A stretch of DNA of 64,000 nt from positions 211,749-275,748 of the forward strand of contig JAUQPE010000029.1 in assembly GCA_030550515.1 (NCBI GenBank). Reading direction: 5' to 3'. The translations under genes and the position numbers were made by a program. Positions 18,070 to 26,883 of this stretch are shown here, piece after piece; the stretch's first letter is position 1; every line of letters begins with the position of its first letter. Below the pieces are notes generated by a model, which did not search any database, was not told where the DNA came from, and was given only the letters and a program-made list of their open reading frames with translations. Source of the stretch: Thermotogota bacterium (GTDB lineage Bacteria > Thermotogota > Thermotogae > Thermotogales > Thermotogaceae).

Positions 18070-19314
18070 TCACAACTCCTTCGGAAACAGGACTCTCATC
18101 AAGGTTCCGTGTCCAAGCTCGCTCTCCAACTCTATTTCCCCCCCGTGTTTCTCTACGATCGCTTTCACTATGGCAAGTCCTAGTCCTGTCCCTCCCAACT
18201 TTTTGGATCGAGCTTTATCAACTCTGAAAAAGCGTTCGAAGATCCTTTCTTGAGCTTCTTTCGGTATTCCCGGTCCCGTGTCTTCGACTTCCACCACTAC
18301 CTTGTCTTCTAGCTCGTAAGCCCTGATCCAAACCTTCTTTTCACCTTTTTCTTTCAAAGAGGTGTACTTCACGGCGTTGTCGACCAAATTGAGTAACATC
18401 TGTATCAATCGTTCCCTGTTTCCTTTCACGGTCGCCTTTTCACACTCTATCTCTATTCGAACACCTGTTTCCTCGGCAATAGGTCGTACGATTTTGTAGA
18501 CGTAATGGGCGATGTCACAGAAATTCAACGGTTCCATCTCGAGTTTCTCGTCGCCTTTTTCGAGTTTTTCAAGGTCGAGAAGATCGTTGATCAACCTAGT
18601 CATCCTGGCGGATTCCTCTTCGATGACCTTCAGAAACTTCCTTACTAGCTCTTTGTTCTCCAAGTCGTCTTCCAAGAGGGTCTCTGCGTAACCGTGAATG
18701 GATGTCAACGGTGTTCTGAGTTCGTGTGAAACGGTGGCTATGAATTCTCTCCTCATCTCATCCAGTTTCCTCTCTTTTGTGACGTCGCGTAAAACGGTAA
18801 CAAGGATCCTGTTGTTGTCTTTCAGCTCCACAGGTATGATCCTCACGTTGAAGTATCTCTTCTCCTTGTCCGGGTAAAACACGAGAGAACCCTCTTGGGG
18901 CTCCTGTGTTTTTATGACCTCCTCTATCATCTCGTTGAGGAAGTAATCCTCAAAGACTTCGTAGTACTTCCTACTTTCCAAGTTCTCCCTACCTTTCAAC
19001 AACTCACGGGCAGCGTCGTTGAAGAAAGTCAACTTTCCCTCGGCGTCCAATATGAAGATCGGTTCGCTGAGACTGTTCAAGATCGTCAAGAAGTTGTCCC
19101 TGCTCACTTCCACGCGTTTTATTGTTTCTTGAAGGCCGTCTATGTACTTCTTCAAGCGTTCGTAGAGGTAGAGAGGAGGGGAGGGTTCCTCTTCTCCCAG
19201 GATTTGCCTCACTCTCTCCACGAAACGTTTGTATTCAACAAACTTCCTCCTCTGGAGGAGGAAAAGCAGACAGAAAAATGCAAGTACGATGACTACGAAC
19301 ACCAAAGAACCCAT
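18070..19314 (-). CDS. hpkA: PhoR-like sensor histidine kinase
   Basis: This 414-residue kinase has one N-terminal membrane helix (about 3-21), a PAS domain (about 70-180), a dimerisation helix with phospho-His 197 in 'VSHELRTPLTS', and a HATPase domain with 'NLVDNAVKYTS' (N box), 'VEDTGPGIP' (G1) and 'GTGLGLAIVKA' (G2). There is almost no external sensor, so the signal is probably cytoplasmic or relayed, as for PhoR. ATG 19314 overlaps the drrA stop. It matches HpkA of T. maritima in order and architecture, from memory. Confidence 0.93.
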   Translation of the reverse strand: MGSLVFVVIVLAFFCLLFLLQRRKFVEYKRFVERVRQILGEEEPSPPLYLYERLKKYIDGLQETIKRVEVSRDNFLTILNSLSEPIFILDAEGKLTFFNDAARELLKGRENLESRKYYEVFEDYFLNEMIEEVIKTQEPQEGSLVFYPDKEKRYFNVRIIPVELKDNNRILVTVLRDVTKERKLDEMRREFIATVSHELRTPLTSIHGYAETLLEDDLENKELVRKFLKVIEEESARMTRLINDLLDLEKLEKGDEKLEMEPLNFCDIAHYVYKIVRPIAEETGVRIEIECEKATVKGNRERLIQMLLNLVDNAVKYTSLKEKGEKKVWIRAYELEDKVVVEVEDTGPGIPKEAQERIFERFFRVDKARSKKLGGTGLGLAIVKAIVEKHGGEIELESELGHGTLMRVLFPKEL

Positions 19315-20033
19315 CAATCTTCCTTCCCTGGATCTTTGAATTTGTAACCTTTTCCTCTAACGGTGATGATGTATTTGGGATTGGACGGGTCTTCCTCTAT
19401 CTTGGTCCTCAACCTTCTGATGTGCACGTCCACGGTTCTCGTGTCCCCGTAGTAGTCGTACCCCCAGAGTTTGTCCAACAACACGTCTCTGCTGAAAACT
19501 TTTCCTTCGTTTTCGGCCAGAAACCTCAGCAACTCGAATTCCAAAGGAGTGAGGTTTACCTTTTTCCCTCTCACCTTCACTTCGTACTTTTCCACGTCTA
19601 TTTCCAGGTCTTTCGCTATGATCTTTTTTGGGCGCTCCTCTTTGCTTTGAGTCACGGTGGAGAGACGCCTGAATATCGCCTTGACCCTTGCCAAAAGTTC
19701 CCTAACACTGAAAGGTTTCGTTATGTAGTCGTCCGCACCGAGTTCGAGCCCTAACACCTTGTCGAACTCCTCGCCTTTCGCGCTCAGGAATATCACCGGG
19801 GTGTTCTTGTATTTCTCCATGGAGCGGATCTTTCTGACCAACTCGAATCCATCCATCCCCGGCAGCATGATGTCAACGATGAACATATCCACATCTTCGC
19901 TGCCAGCGAGTTTCATCGCTTCATCTCCGTCGTAGGCTTTCAGCACTTCGTAGCCCTCTTTTGTAAGGTTGTACCCCACCAGTTCCAGAATCGCGGGATC
20001 ATCGTCCACAACAAGAATCTTCCTTTTCGCCAT
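19314..20033 (-). CDS. drrA: OmpR/PhoB-family response regulator
   Basis: This 239-residue regulator has a receiver domain with acidic pocket D10-D12, phospho-acceptor D54 in 'IVDIMLPGMDGF' and 'ITKPF' Lys, then a winged-helix DNA-binding domain with 'VDVHIRRLRTKIEEDPSNP' and 'TVRGKGYKF'. ATG 20033 is chosen because GAGGGGAGG lies just upstream and the receiver begins there. The GTG at 20057 has no properly spaced ribosome site. It is the first gene of the ten-gene minus-strand run, and its partner kinase follows at once. Confidence 0.93.
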   Translation of the reverse strand: MAKRKILVVDDDPAILELVGYNLTKEGYEVLKAYDGDEAMKLAGSEDVDMFIVDIMLPGMDGFELVRKIRSMEKYKNTPVIFLSAKGEEFDKVLGLELGADDYITKPFSVRELLARVKAIFRRLSTVTQSKEERPKKIIAKDLEIDVEKYEVKVRGKKVNLTPLEFELLRFLAENEGKVFSRDVLLDKLWGYDYYGDTRTVDVHIRRLRTKIEEDPSNPKYIITVRGKGYKFKDPGKED

Positions 20034-20090
20034 TTTCCTCCCCTCTTCGGGGTACACCTCCTTTCCAAGAATTTCTACTCTATTTTAACA

Positions 20091-20771
20091 TCAGCGCACA
20101 ATTTTTGTACCGCCATCTCTTTCTCGATACTTACCCCACCCTCCGAAAACGACGCGGAGCGCAAGGAACTCAAGCAAAAGTGCCGTGAGGAGATAGACCA
20201 GCAACAAGAGTTTGTTCCTCAAAAGATCAGCCACGGTGATCTCAACCCCAAAGAATCTGCAAACACCGTACAGGGAAAGCAAGGAGAAGATCAGAGAACC
20301 CACCGTCAAGGAGAGAATCTTTGAGAACTCTTCCTCCCGGCGGTAAGCGGTGTATCCCGCGAGAACTCCGACAAAAGCTGGGAGTACGTACTGTGACCAT
20401 TCCCAATTTGGAACCACAATGTTGAAACGTTGGACGATGATTTTTTCGAGCAGGAGGAAAGGAATAAAGGTTAAGAGAAACGCTCCCGCGAAGATCAAGT
20501 ACTTGTAAAGCACGTAAAATAGTATCCCGGCGAGCAGGGAAATCACTATCAGAGCCAGATACCTACCCGTTTCGACTCTTTCGATAAGGTTTTGGAAAAT
20601 CTCGTACGAGGAAAGCCACGGGAAGGCAACGTTTAAACCGATCAAAAATCCCATCACAACGAAAATCGCCTTGGTGGTGTATCTGGCCCCAAACATCAAG
20701 AACACGGAAGCAGGGAGAGCAATGTACCAAAAATCCAATACGGTACTCAAGATAGTTACAACCTCTTCCAC
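20091..20771 (-). CDS. Polytopic membrane protein, unknown function
   Basis: This 226-residue protein has seven likely membrane helices (around 5-25, 30-50, 68-85, 87-108, 123-140, 150-172 and 185-205). It resembles the loose DUF4203/TMEM198-like group in topology, but I do not recognise a diagnostic motif. It begins at GTG 20771, only about 25 bases after the terminator that follows rpsT, so expression may depend on read-through. Function not known. Confidence 0.6.
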   Translation of the reverse strand: MEEVVTILSTVLDFWYIALPASVFLMFGARYTTKAIFVVMGFLIGLNVAFPWLSSYEIFQNLIERVETGRYLALIVISLLAGILFYVLYKYLIFAGAFLLTFIPFLLLEKIIVQRFNIVVPNWEWSQYVLPAFVGVLAGYTAYRREEEFSKILSLTVGSLIFSLLSLYGVCRFFGVEITVADLLRNKLLLLVYLLTALLLEFLALRVVFGGWGKYRERDGGTKIVR

Positions 20772-20795
20772 TCACCGCTCACCACCGTCAAGAAG

Positions 20796-20818
20796 AAAAA
20801 AGCGCCCCTTGGGGGCGC
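20796..20818 (-). terminator. Terminator after rpsT
   Basis: Minus-strand stem GCGCCCC / GGGGCGC (7 bp) with a 3-base loop is followed by six T residues. It lies 19 bases beyond the rpsT stop and just before the start of the membrane protein gene. Confidence 0.88.
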
Positions 20819-20836
20819 AGGCTTTTGTGGAATCGG

Positions 20837-21133
20837 TCACTTTCCACTTCCGGTGGTTTCGAGGTCCTTGAGGTAGGCGTTGACTTTCTCCATCAACCTT
20901 GCCTTCCTTCTGGCACCTTGGTTTTTGTGGATGGCACCCTTTGACACCGCCTTGTCTATCGCCGACTGCGCCTTCCTGGCGAGCTCCAGAACAACTTCCT
21001 TTGGTGCTTTTTCTTGTATCGCCTTCAAGACCTCTTTAACGCGATTCTTAAAGAAGGTTTTATACGACTTGTTCTTGAGATATTTTTTCTCTGAAACCTT
21101 CACTCTCTTCGCAGCCGATTTGATGTTAGGCAT
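20837..21133 (-). CDS. rpsT: 30S ribosomal protein S20
   Basis: The 98-residue basic helical protein begins '[16 protein letters not shown]' and contains '[15 protein letters not shown]', typical of S20. It binds 16S rRNA helix 44. It follows metK by 16 bases on the same strand and has its own terminator downstream, so metK-rpsT form a short operon. Confidence 0.98.
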   Translation of the reverse strand: MPNIKSAAKRVKVSEKKYLKNKSYKTFFKNRVKEVLKAIQEKAPKEVVLELARKAQSAIDKAVSKGAIHKNQGARRKARLMEKVNAYLKDLETTGSGK

Positions 21134-21149
21134 TCCGCGAATCCCTCCC

Positions 21150-22337
21150 TCACAAGTTGAAGGCTTTTCTGAGTTCTTCTACCATGTCCAACTTCTCCCA
21201 GGTGAACTCTTCCTCGTTCCTTCCAAAATGCCCGTACGCCGCTGTCTTTCTGTATATGGGTCTCAGCAGTTTCAGCTTCTTTATTATAGCACCAGGTCTG
21301 AAATCGAACAGGTCCAGGATCACTTTTAACAACTTCTCCTCGTCCACCTTTGCGGTTCCGAAAGTGTTTATCATCACCGAGATTGGTCTTGCCACACCAA
21401 TGGCGTAGGAAAGCTGTATCAGGAACTTGTCGGCGAGACCCGCCGCTACCACATTCTTTGCGACGTACCTAGCCATGTAATGGGCCGACCTGTCGACCTT
21501 TGTGGGATCCTTTCCGCTGAACGCTCCCCCACCGTGTGGAACCCATCCACCGTAGGTGTCGACGATGATCTTTCTTCCAGTGAGACCTGTATCGGCCATG
21601 GGACCACCGAGCACGAACCTACCGGTTGGGTTCACCAAAATCCTCGTCTCCCTGTCGAGATACTGATCTGGGATGACTGGTTTGATTACGTTTTCCACGA
21701 TCGCTTCTCTGAGATCGGTTTGGGACACATCTGGATCGTGTTGAGCTGAGATCAACACAGTGTGCACTCTGATGGGTCTATCGTCTTCGTACTCCACCGT
21801 CACCTGCGTCTTGCCGTCTGGCCTCAAAAAGGGCACGATCTTTTGTTTTCTAACTTCCGCCAACCTCTTGGCGAGTTTGTGTGCTAACGTTATCGGGAGA
21901 GGCATGTACTCCGGCGTCTCGTTCGTCGCGTAACCGAACATGATACCCTGGTCGCCGGCTCCCAACGCCTCGAGTTCGTCCGCCACCTCTTCGCCACTCT
22001 TGACCTCCAAAGCCTTGTCGACACCGAGTGCGATGTCCGGGGATTGACTGTGAATGCTCGTCAAAACGCCGCAGGTTTCACCGTCAAAGCCAAACTTTGC
22101 CCTCGTGTACCCAATCTCCAGTACGGTCTTTCTCACCAAGTCTGGGATCTCCACGTAAGCCCGCGTTGTGACTTCGCCCGCTACGACGACGAGCCCCGTT
22201 GTCACCAGCGTCTCCACCGCCACCCTGCTCCTAGGATCTTGCTCCAGCATCGCGTCAAGTATAGCATCCGAGATCTGATCGGCCACCTTATCAGGGTGTC
22301 CTTCTGTGACACTTTCACTTGTGAACAACCTTCTCAT
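21150..22337 (-). CDS. metK: S-adenosylmethionine synthetase
   Basis: This 395-residue enzyme makes SAM from methionine and ATP. Visible signatures include '[20 protein letters not shown]', '[12 protein letters not shown]' (ATP/methionine loop) and '[17 protein letters not shown]' (P-loop). ATG 22337 is used because GGAGG lies seven bases upstream and the protein then starts [10 protein letters not shown]. The upstream gap (about 80 bases) is too short for a SAM riboswitch and shows none. SAM supply links to the methyltransferase and radical SAM enzymes in the window. Confidence 0.98.
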   Translation of the reverse strand: MRRLFTSESVTEGHPDKVADQISDAILDAMLEQDPRSRVAVETLVTTGLVVVAGEVTTRAYVEIPDLVRKTVLEIGYTRAKFGFDGETCGVLTSIHSQSPDIALGVDKALEVKSGEEVADELEALGAGDQGIMFGYATNETPEYMPLPITLAHKLAKRLAEVRKQKIVPFLRPDGKTQVTVEYEDDRPIRVHTVLISAQHDPDVSQTDLREAIVENVIKPVIPDQYLDRETRILVNPTGRFVLGGPMADTGLTGRKIIVDTYGGWVPHGGGAFSGKDPTKVDRSAHYMARYVAKNVVAAGLADKFLIQLSYAIGVARPISVMINTFGTAKVDEEKLLKVILDLFDFRPGAIIKKLKLLRPIYRKTAAYGHFGRNEEEFTWEKLDMVEELRKAFNL

Positions 22338-22416
22338 CTCCCATCCTCCTTCCAACCTTTGTTGTGACCTTGATAGTCTATCACAAATTCTTTTAAGGAA
22401 TCGTTACACAGCCCGA

Positions 22417-22746
22417 TCATTTGTGATGTTGCTCGTATTCTTCCCTCGTAATGAAAGTTCCTCCATCGAGGGAGACAGAAATCACCTTGTAAGAAGCTGT
22501 GAAGGAAGCTGTGAGATGAAGTTTGTTTGGGCATTTCGAACCAACGTAAAGTTTGTCGATCTTGTAAGGGACAGAAGGATTGTCGTAGTCGATCAGAAAA
22601 TCGTAACCTTTCCTCAGATGACTCCTAAAAACTTCACCGCACTTGTTGCACTTCATGTAGACGACGAGGGAATTTTTCTCGCCGTAGAAAGGATTTTGAG
22701 CCAGGTTCTTCTTTTTCTTCCCAAAGAAAAGGAACAAGGAAACCAT
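22417..22746 (-). CDS. Small zinc-ribbon-like protein
   Basis: This 109-residue protein has a CxxC knuckle (CNKC) near residues 32-35, a further Cys in 'GSKCPNKLHL', and a C-terminal Glu/His tail. It looks like a small metal-binding domain with a single-stranded-nucleic-acid-type beta core. The start at ATG 22746 has a strong GGAGGTGAAAGG immediately upstream, overlapping the end of the M23 gene, which supports translation. I do not recognise a named family. Proteins of this kind seem to occur in Thermotogae and Clostridia, from memory. Confidence 0.6.
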   Translation of the reverse strand: MVSLFLFFGKKKKNLAQNPFYGEKNSLVVYMKCNKCGEVFRSHLRKGYDFLIDYDNPSVPYKIDKLYVGSKCPNKLHLTASFTASYKVISVSLDGGTFITREEYEQHHK

Positions 22747-22750
22747 CCTT

Positions 22751-23728
22751 TCACCTCCGACGGAGGTAGAAAGAGAACTCCCGTTTCATCCCCCACACAT
22801 CTTCCAAGACAACCCTGTATTTTGCGTAATCCGGGAAACGTCCTACGTCCGGGAAGCGATTCACCTTCACAATAGAACTGGAACCCTCCGGGAATAGTTT
22901 GTACCAAAGCTCGAACCTGTAAGCTTCCGAAACGGATGCTTTATCGTAGACGGCCCAGACGTTCGTGAACTCTTGCCAACTTATCTCTTCAAAGCTCAAC
23001 CGATAAATCTCTGAATCTTCGAGGAACAAGGATATCCTGTTCAACCCAAGTGTGTTGTTGAAACCCCGGGAATAAGCCTTCAAAGAAAGCTGAGGAAAGA
23101 GACCACTGTAAGTGTAAACCCCTCCTTCATAGAAGTCGTAGACGTTGTCGCCGATCTTTATCTTCTCGAGTACGATATTTTGGTCCGTCGGTTTTGGGAG
23201 GTTCAGAAACTTGGAAGGGTTGTAGGAATACTCCTCTCTCTTGTCCCGTACTTCCAAGTGGGCGTGGGGCACAGGGGCTTCTCCGGTCGTACCAGAGAAC
23301 CCCACCACCTCTCTCTTTTCAAACCACACCTCTCTCTCCGGGAACTTCACCACAACACGAGTGTTGCCGAATTCCTGTTTGATGGAATCGACAATGGGTT
23401 GTACCTTTGGCGAAAAGTTGCTCAAATGAGCGTAAACTGTCCTGTAGCCGTTTTCGTGTTCTAGAACCACAACGTAACCGTAAATATCGTCTTCGTCCAC
23501 TTCTATCCTCACGAGCCAACCTCTCTCTACAGCGTAGATCGGAACGCCAGACCTCAGACCTGTTGAGAAATCCATTCCCATGTGGAAGTGAGGACCCCTG
23601 TTGCCGGTTCCACGAAACTCCCCGAAGCTCGCCGATACCCTTGGATTGTCCACAGGAAAGGAAAAGATCTCACAGTGAACTAACTGAAAAACCAAGACGA
23701 GAAGGATCAACGAGAAAACTTTCTTCAT
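22751..23728 (-). CDS. Secreted M23-family (LytM-type) protein
   Basis: This 325-residue protein has a signal peptide ('MKKVFSLILLVLVFQLVHC', possibly a lipobox-like Cys). Its M23 core has 'HFHMGMDFST' supplying His and Asp zinc ligands, and 'APVPHAHLEV' with the HxH motif. Family members cut peptidoglycan cross-bridges. The N-terminal His context and the 130-residue C-terminal beta domain resemble a group of envelope proteins with an added domain. It may act at the Thermotogae cell wall or toga. It lies in an operon between def and the zinc-ribbon gene. Confidence 0.82.
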   Translation of the reverse strand: MKKVFSLILLVLVFQLVHCEIFSFPVDNPRVSASFGEFRGTGNRGPHFHMGMDFSTGLRSGVPIYAVERGWLVRIEVDEDDIYGYVVVLEHENGYRTVYAHLSNFSPKVQPIVDSIKQEFGNTRVVVKFPEREVWFEKREVVGFSGTTGEAPVPHAHLEVRDKREEYSYNPSKFLNLPKPTDQNIVLEKIKIGDNVYDFYEGGVYTYSGLFPQLSLKAYSRGFNNTLGLNRISLFLEDSEIYRLSFEEISWQEFTNVWAVYDKASVSEAYRFELWYKLFPEGSSSIVKVNRFPDVGRFPDYAKYRVVLEDVWGMKREFSFYLRRR

Positions 23729-23740
23729 CGTTTTCCCTCC

Positions 23741-24235
23741 TCACCTTCTGGAAACTTTCACAATGTCCATGAGCTTTTTCCTGAGCAACATCCTTCTTGC
23801 GGGGCTCATCCTATCGATGAGCAAGATCCCTTCCAAGTGATCGTACTCGTGTTGGAACACTCTGGCCGCGTAGCCTTCCAGGTACTCCTCCACAGTTTCC
23901 CCTGAGATCGTCTGGTACCTCACCTTGATCCACTTGCTCCTCTCCACGTTCTCAAACACCTCGGGAAAACTCAAACACCCTTCTTCCATAACTTCCTTCT
24001 CTTCGCTCATTTCCAGTATCTCTGGGTTCACAACCACGATTGGTCCATTTCCCACGTCCATGACAAAGATTCTCTTCGAAATCCCCACCTGCGGGGCAGC
24101 CAAACCGACCCCATCGTAGTGGTACATGGTTTCTATCATCTTCTCGGCGACTCTTTTTAAATCCTCTCCGAAACTGGTAACCGGAGAGGATTTCTTTCTC
24201 AAAACAGGATCCCCAAACAGTCTTATCCTGTACAA
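23741..24235 (-). CDS. def: Peptide deformylase
   Basis: This 164-residue metalloenzyme removes formyl from nascent N-terminal Met. All three motifs are present: '[10 protein letters not shown]', 'EEGCLSFPE' with the Cys ligand, and 'QHEYDHL' (HExxH). The start is TTG at 24235, chosen because GGAGGTG lies upstream at ideal spacing and the protein then reads [15 protein letters not shown] with the same length as the T. maritima enzyme. The longer reading would overlap surE by more than 200 bases. It overlaps the surE end by 13 bases. Confidence 0.95.
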   Translation of the reverse strand: MYRIRLFGDPVLRKKSSPVTSFGEDLKRVAEKMIETMYHYDGVGLAAPQVGISKRIFVMDVGNGPIVVVNPEILEMSEEKEVMEEGCLSFPEVFENVERSKWIKVRYQTISGETVEEYLEGYAARVFQHEYDHLEGILLIDRMSPARRMLLRKKLMDIVKVSRR

Positions 24236-24978
24236 CCAGGATACACCTCCTTCAACACGACGTAACACCTCTCGTTCGTCAAAAAGGGGGAGATCGGTGT
24301 CACGGAGACGTAACCTTCCCTCACGACTTTGTAGTCCACATCCTCCCTTTCGTCGTCTTCGAGAACTTCTCCGGTCATCCAATAGTACCTCTCCCCGAAA
24401 GGCGAAACCCTCTCCTCGAAGAAATCGTTCCACCTTCTCTTACTCTGCCTCGTGATCTTCCAACCCTTTATCTCACCTGTCGGTATGTTTATGTTAAGAG
24501 CCGTGAACGGTTCCAACAGAGAGAAATCGAACTCCTCAAGGAATTCTACCAGAAACCTCGCCGCCCCCTCGAAATCTGGTGCGTCAAAACTGGCGCTGGA
24601 GACGGCGAGGGAAGGTATACCAAGCATGGCTCCTTCCAACGCACCAGAAACCGTTCCAGAGTAAAGGATGTCCATACCGAGGTTTGGTCCCTTGTTGATG
24701 CCACTTATGACAAGGTCTACATTCCTCTTCATAACCACGTTGTAACCCAGCTTCACGCAATCGGCTGGCGTTCCTGTGGTGGCGTAAGCCACGATCCCCT
24801 CTTTTATGAAGACCTTTTTCATCCAAAGGGGCACGTGTATGGTGATGCTGTGTCCCGTTCCACTCCTCTCGGTGTCTGGAGCGACCACGAACACTTCGTA
24901 CTTTTCGGAGAGGTACTCCGCCAACACAACGATACCCTTGGACTGAATGCCGTCATCGTTTGTCAAGAGTATGCGCAT
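24223..24978 (-). CDS. surE: 5'/3'-nucleotidase SurE
   Basis: This 251-residue metal-dependent nucleotidase or survival protein has the acidic metal site '[12 protein letters not shown]' (D8, D9), '[14 protein letters not shown]', and '[21 protein letters not shown]' with the Asn ligand. It dephosphorylates nucleoside monophosphates in the cytoplasm. ATG 24978 is preceded by a GGAGG; homology starts with [10 protein letters not shown]. It overlaps both ecfA (26 bases) and def. Confidence 0.96.
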   Translation of the reverse strand: MRILLTNDDGIQSKGIVVLAEYLSEKYEVFVVAPDTERSGTGHSITIHVPLWMKKVFIKEGIVAYATTGTPADCVKLGYNVVMKRNVDLVISGINKGPNLGMDILYSGTVSGALEGAMLGIPSLAVSSASFDAPDFEGAARFLVEFLEEFDFSLLEPFTALNINIPTGEIKGWKITRQSKRRWNDFFEERVSPFGERYYWMTGEVLEDDEREDVDYKVVREGYVSVTPISPFLTNERCYVVLKEVYPGCTG

Positions 24979-25717
24979 CTTCCATCCTCCGTTTCGAACA
25001 AGTCCGGCATTTCTCCAAAATCCTCCAACTGAAAGGTATCTCCACGTCAGGGAAACCAACCGCAACGAAATCCATTATGGATCCCCGAAAATCTATCATA
25101 CCATCGTTCAAATGTACCACCTCGTCGACTCCCTCGAGGTATTCGAGCTCGTGGGTGGCGATCACGATTCCCTTACCCTTTTCTTTGAGCTCCAAAAGCA
25201 ATTTGAAGATCTCGATTTGAGATGGAAGGTCCAGCATGGAAACAGGTTCGTCGAGCGCCAGAAAAGGTGGATCCCTCACCAAGACAGAAGCGATGGCGAG
25301 TCTTTGTTTCTGACCACCCGAAAGGTTCAAGGGATCCTCTTTCTCCATCCCCTCGAGCCCCACGACCCTCAACGCATCCTTCAACCTCTTCTCCATTTCT
25401 TCCCTTTCTATTCCAAGCATTTCTAAAGAGAAGATGATGTCTTCCTCTACCGTTGCTCCTATGATTTGGGAAGCCGGATTTTGGAAGACGTATCCCACCA
25501 AACGTCTGAGGGAGATGGGATCCGCAACCTCTCCATTCACGCAAACCTTACCCCTCGACACGAGGAGTCCCGCCAATATCTTCAACAGAGTGGTCTTTCC
25601 GGACCCGTTCTTGCCCACCAAAAGGTAGACCTTTCCGCTCTCTATTTCGAGGTTCACGTCCTTGAGTACCGACCTGCCGTTGTAGGTGAAGGACACGCTC
25701 TCAAGTGTTATCTTCAT
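24953..25717 (-). CDS. ecfA: Energy-coupling factor transporter ATPase
   Basis: This 254-residue ABC ATPase has Walker A 'GKNGSGKTT' (35-43), Q-loop 'VFQNPASQI', signature '[12 protein letters not shown]', Walker B 'FLALDEP' and the switch His in 'ATHELEYL'. The 'FQNP.SQI' with an early Q-loop and the short spacing are typical of EcfA/CbiO. With an EcfT subunit it powers uptake of vitamins bound by separate S components. The T subunit is at 43865 in this window, and the second ATPase is not here. Confidence 0.88.
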   Translation of the reverse strand: MKITLESVSFTYNGRSVLKDVNLEIESGKVYLLVGKNGSGKTTLLKILAGLLVSRGKVCVNGEVADPISLRRLVGYVFQNPASQIIGATVEEDIIFSLEMLGIEREEMEKRLKDALRVVGLEGMEKEDPLNLSGGQKQRLAIASVLVRDPPFLALDEPVSMLDLPSQIEIFKLLLELKEKGKGIVIATHELEYLEGVDEVVHLNDGMIDFRGSIMDFVAVGFPDVEIPFSWRILEKCRTCSKRRMEDAHTLDKR

Positions 25718-26330
25718 CTTCCCTCAACCCTTTGACGGAGATGTAGACCCTTATGCCCCCTGTTTTACAGAGCTCGTCAACGTTTCCAAAGACTTCTCTC
25801 ATGTAAGCCTTTATTCGACTACCACCTTTGTTGTGGTAAGCCACGATCTGAAGGCTCCCACCTTCTTCGAGAAAATCAGGTGCCTTTTTGACGATCTCCA
25901 TCCACACCTCCTTACCCGCCACGATGGGAGGGTTGCACACGATCATGTCGAACTTCATACCTTCCCACGGTTCGTAGAGGTTTCCCCACCTCACATCGGC
26001 TTCGACGTTGTGATCCTTAGCGTTGATCTTTGCGAACTCGACTGCCCTTTTGTTTATGTCGCTCATGAAGACTTCCAGGTCTGGGTGTTCTCTCTTCAAA
26101 ACGATGCCTATGACGCCGTAACCACACCCAAGGTCTAGAAGCTTCTTTCCGTGGACTTTCACGTGCTCGACGAGTACCTTGGTGGCCTTATCTATCTTGC
26201 CGTAAGAGTAAACCCCAGAAGGCGTTTTGAAAACGTACTCGTGCCCGTTTTTCAACACCAACCTTGCAGGCTTCACCTTCAATTTCGAAGTTGGCTCTGC
26301 GGTGTAGTAGTGCTCGAAATCACCGCTCAT
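25701..26330 (-). CDS. RsmC/RlmG-type SAM-dependent methyltransferase
   Basis: This 209-residue class I methyltransferase has motif I 'LLDLGCGYGVIG' near 75-86 and a catalytic 'VCNPPIVAG' (NPPF/Y-type) motif near 137-145, as in guanine-N2 rRNA methyltransferases. The N-terminal 60 residues resemble the shortened recognition region of small RsmC-like enzymes. The exact RNA target is unknown. ATG 26330 has GGAGGTGG five bases upstream. It overlaps the HATPase gene before it and ecfA after it. Confidence 0.85.
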   Translation of the reverse strand: MSGDFEHYYTAEPTSKLKVKPARLVLKNGHEYVFKTPSGVYSYGKIDKATKVLVEHVKVHGKKLLDLGCGYGVIGIVLKREHPDLEVFMSDINKRAVEFAKINAKDHNVEADVRWGNLYEPWEGMKFDMIVCNPPIVAGKEVWMEIVKKAPDFLEEGGSLQIVAYHNKGGSRIKAYMREVFGNVDELCKTGGIRVYISVKGLREDEDNT

Positions 26331-26877
26331 CGGGTCCACCTCCTTCGATCTCTCTCTCCAGTTCCTCGAGGAACTTGAACACCCAAGAAGCAAACTTTGG
26401 ATTTTTCGGATCCCAATCGACCAGCTCTTTCAGCTTTTTCGTGTCTATCTCGTAACCATTCCCATCTTTTCTCCTGACCACATACCAGTCCACTTCTGGA
26501 TTGGAGAGCAGGAGAGTGGCAATTGCCTCTCCTACGTTTCCAACAGGTTGGCATTCGACACTTCTTCTGTTGAACCAAGCCGTGACTCTGGTCCCTTTCC
26601 CCGTGCTCGTCAAGAGCCTCACGTATCCCCCCGTCAACTCTGCGGCTTGTTTGAGAAAGGGAAGCCCCAACCCCACCCTCCTCACGCTCGGATCCCTCGT
26701 TGTGTAAAACGGATCGAACACCTTTTCAGGATTCTCTATGCCAGGCCCATCGTCCTCTACTGTGAATGAAAAAAAGTCCTGAGTCTCTTCTATGATCACT
26801 TTCACGTTCTTTGCGCCGGCTTTTACGGAATTCTCGGCGATGTCCACCACGTGGTCAGCAAGAGCCCTGTGTGTCAC
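26320..26877 (-). CDS. Orphan HATPase_c (GHKL) protein
   Basis: This 185-residue protein is a histidine-kinase-like ATPase domain only. N box 'VVDIAENSVKAGA', G1 'VEDDGPGIENP', F box 'FDPFYTTRD' and G2 'GLGLPFLKQAAE' are all present. It has no phospho-His domain, sensor or membrane segment. A C-terminal extension of about 70 residues carries 'DWDPKNPKFASWVFKFLEEL'. Similar solo ATPases accompany hydrogenase genes in anaerobes, but no hydrogenase is nearby here. It may be an anti-sigma-type or accessory ATPase. GTG start with a GGGTGAGG ribosome site. Confidence 0.75.
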   Translation of the reverse strand: MTHRALADHVVDIAENSVKAGAKNVKVIIEETQDFFSFTVEDDGPGIENPEKVFDPFYTTRDPSVRRVGLGLPFLKQAAELTGGYVRLLTSTGKGTRVTAWFNRRSVECQPVGNVGEAIATLLLSNPEVDWYVVRRKDGNGYEIDTKKLKELVDWDPKNPKFASWVFKFLEELEREIEGGGPDER

Positions 26878-26883
26878 CCAACC

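Noticed and set aside
22338..22416. Possible SAM riboswitch before metK
   Set aside because: The gap is about 80 bases and shows neither the conserved core nor a terminator; metK has a plain strong ribosome site.
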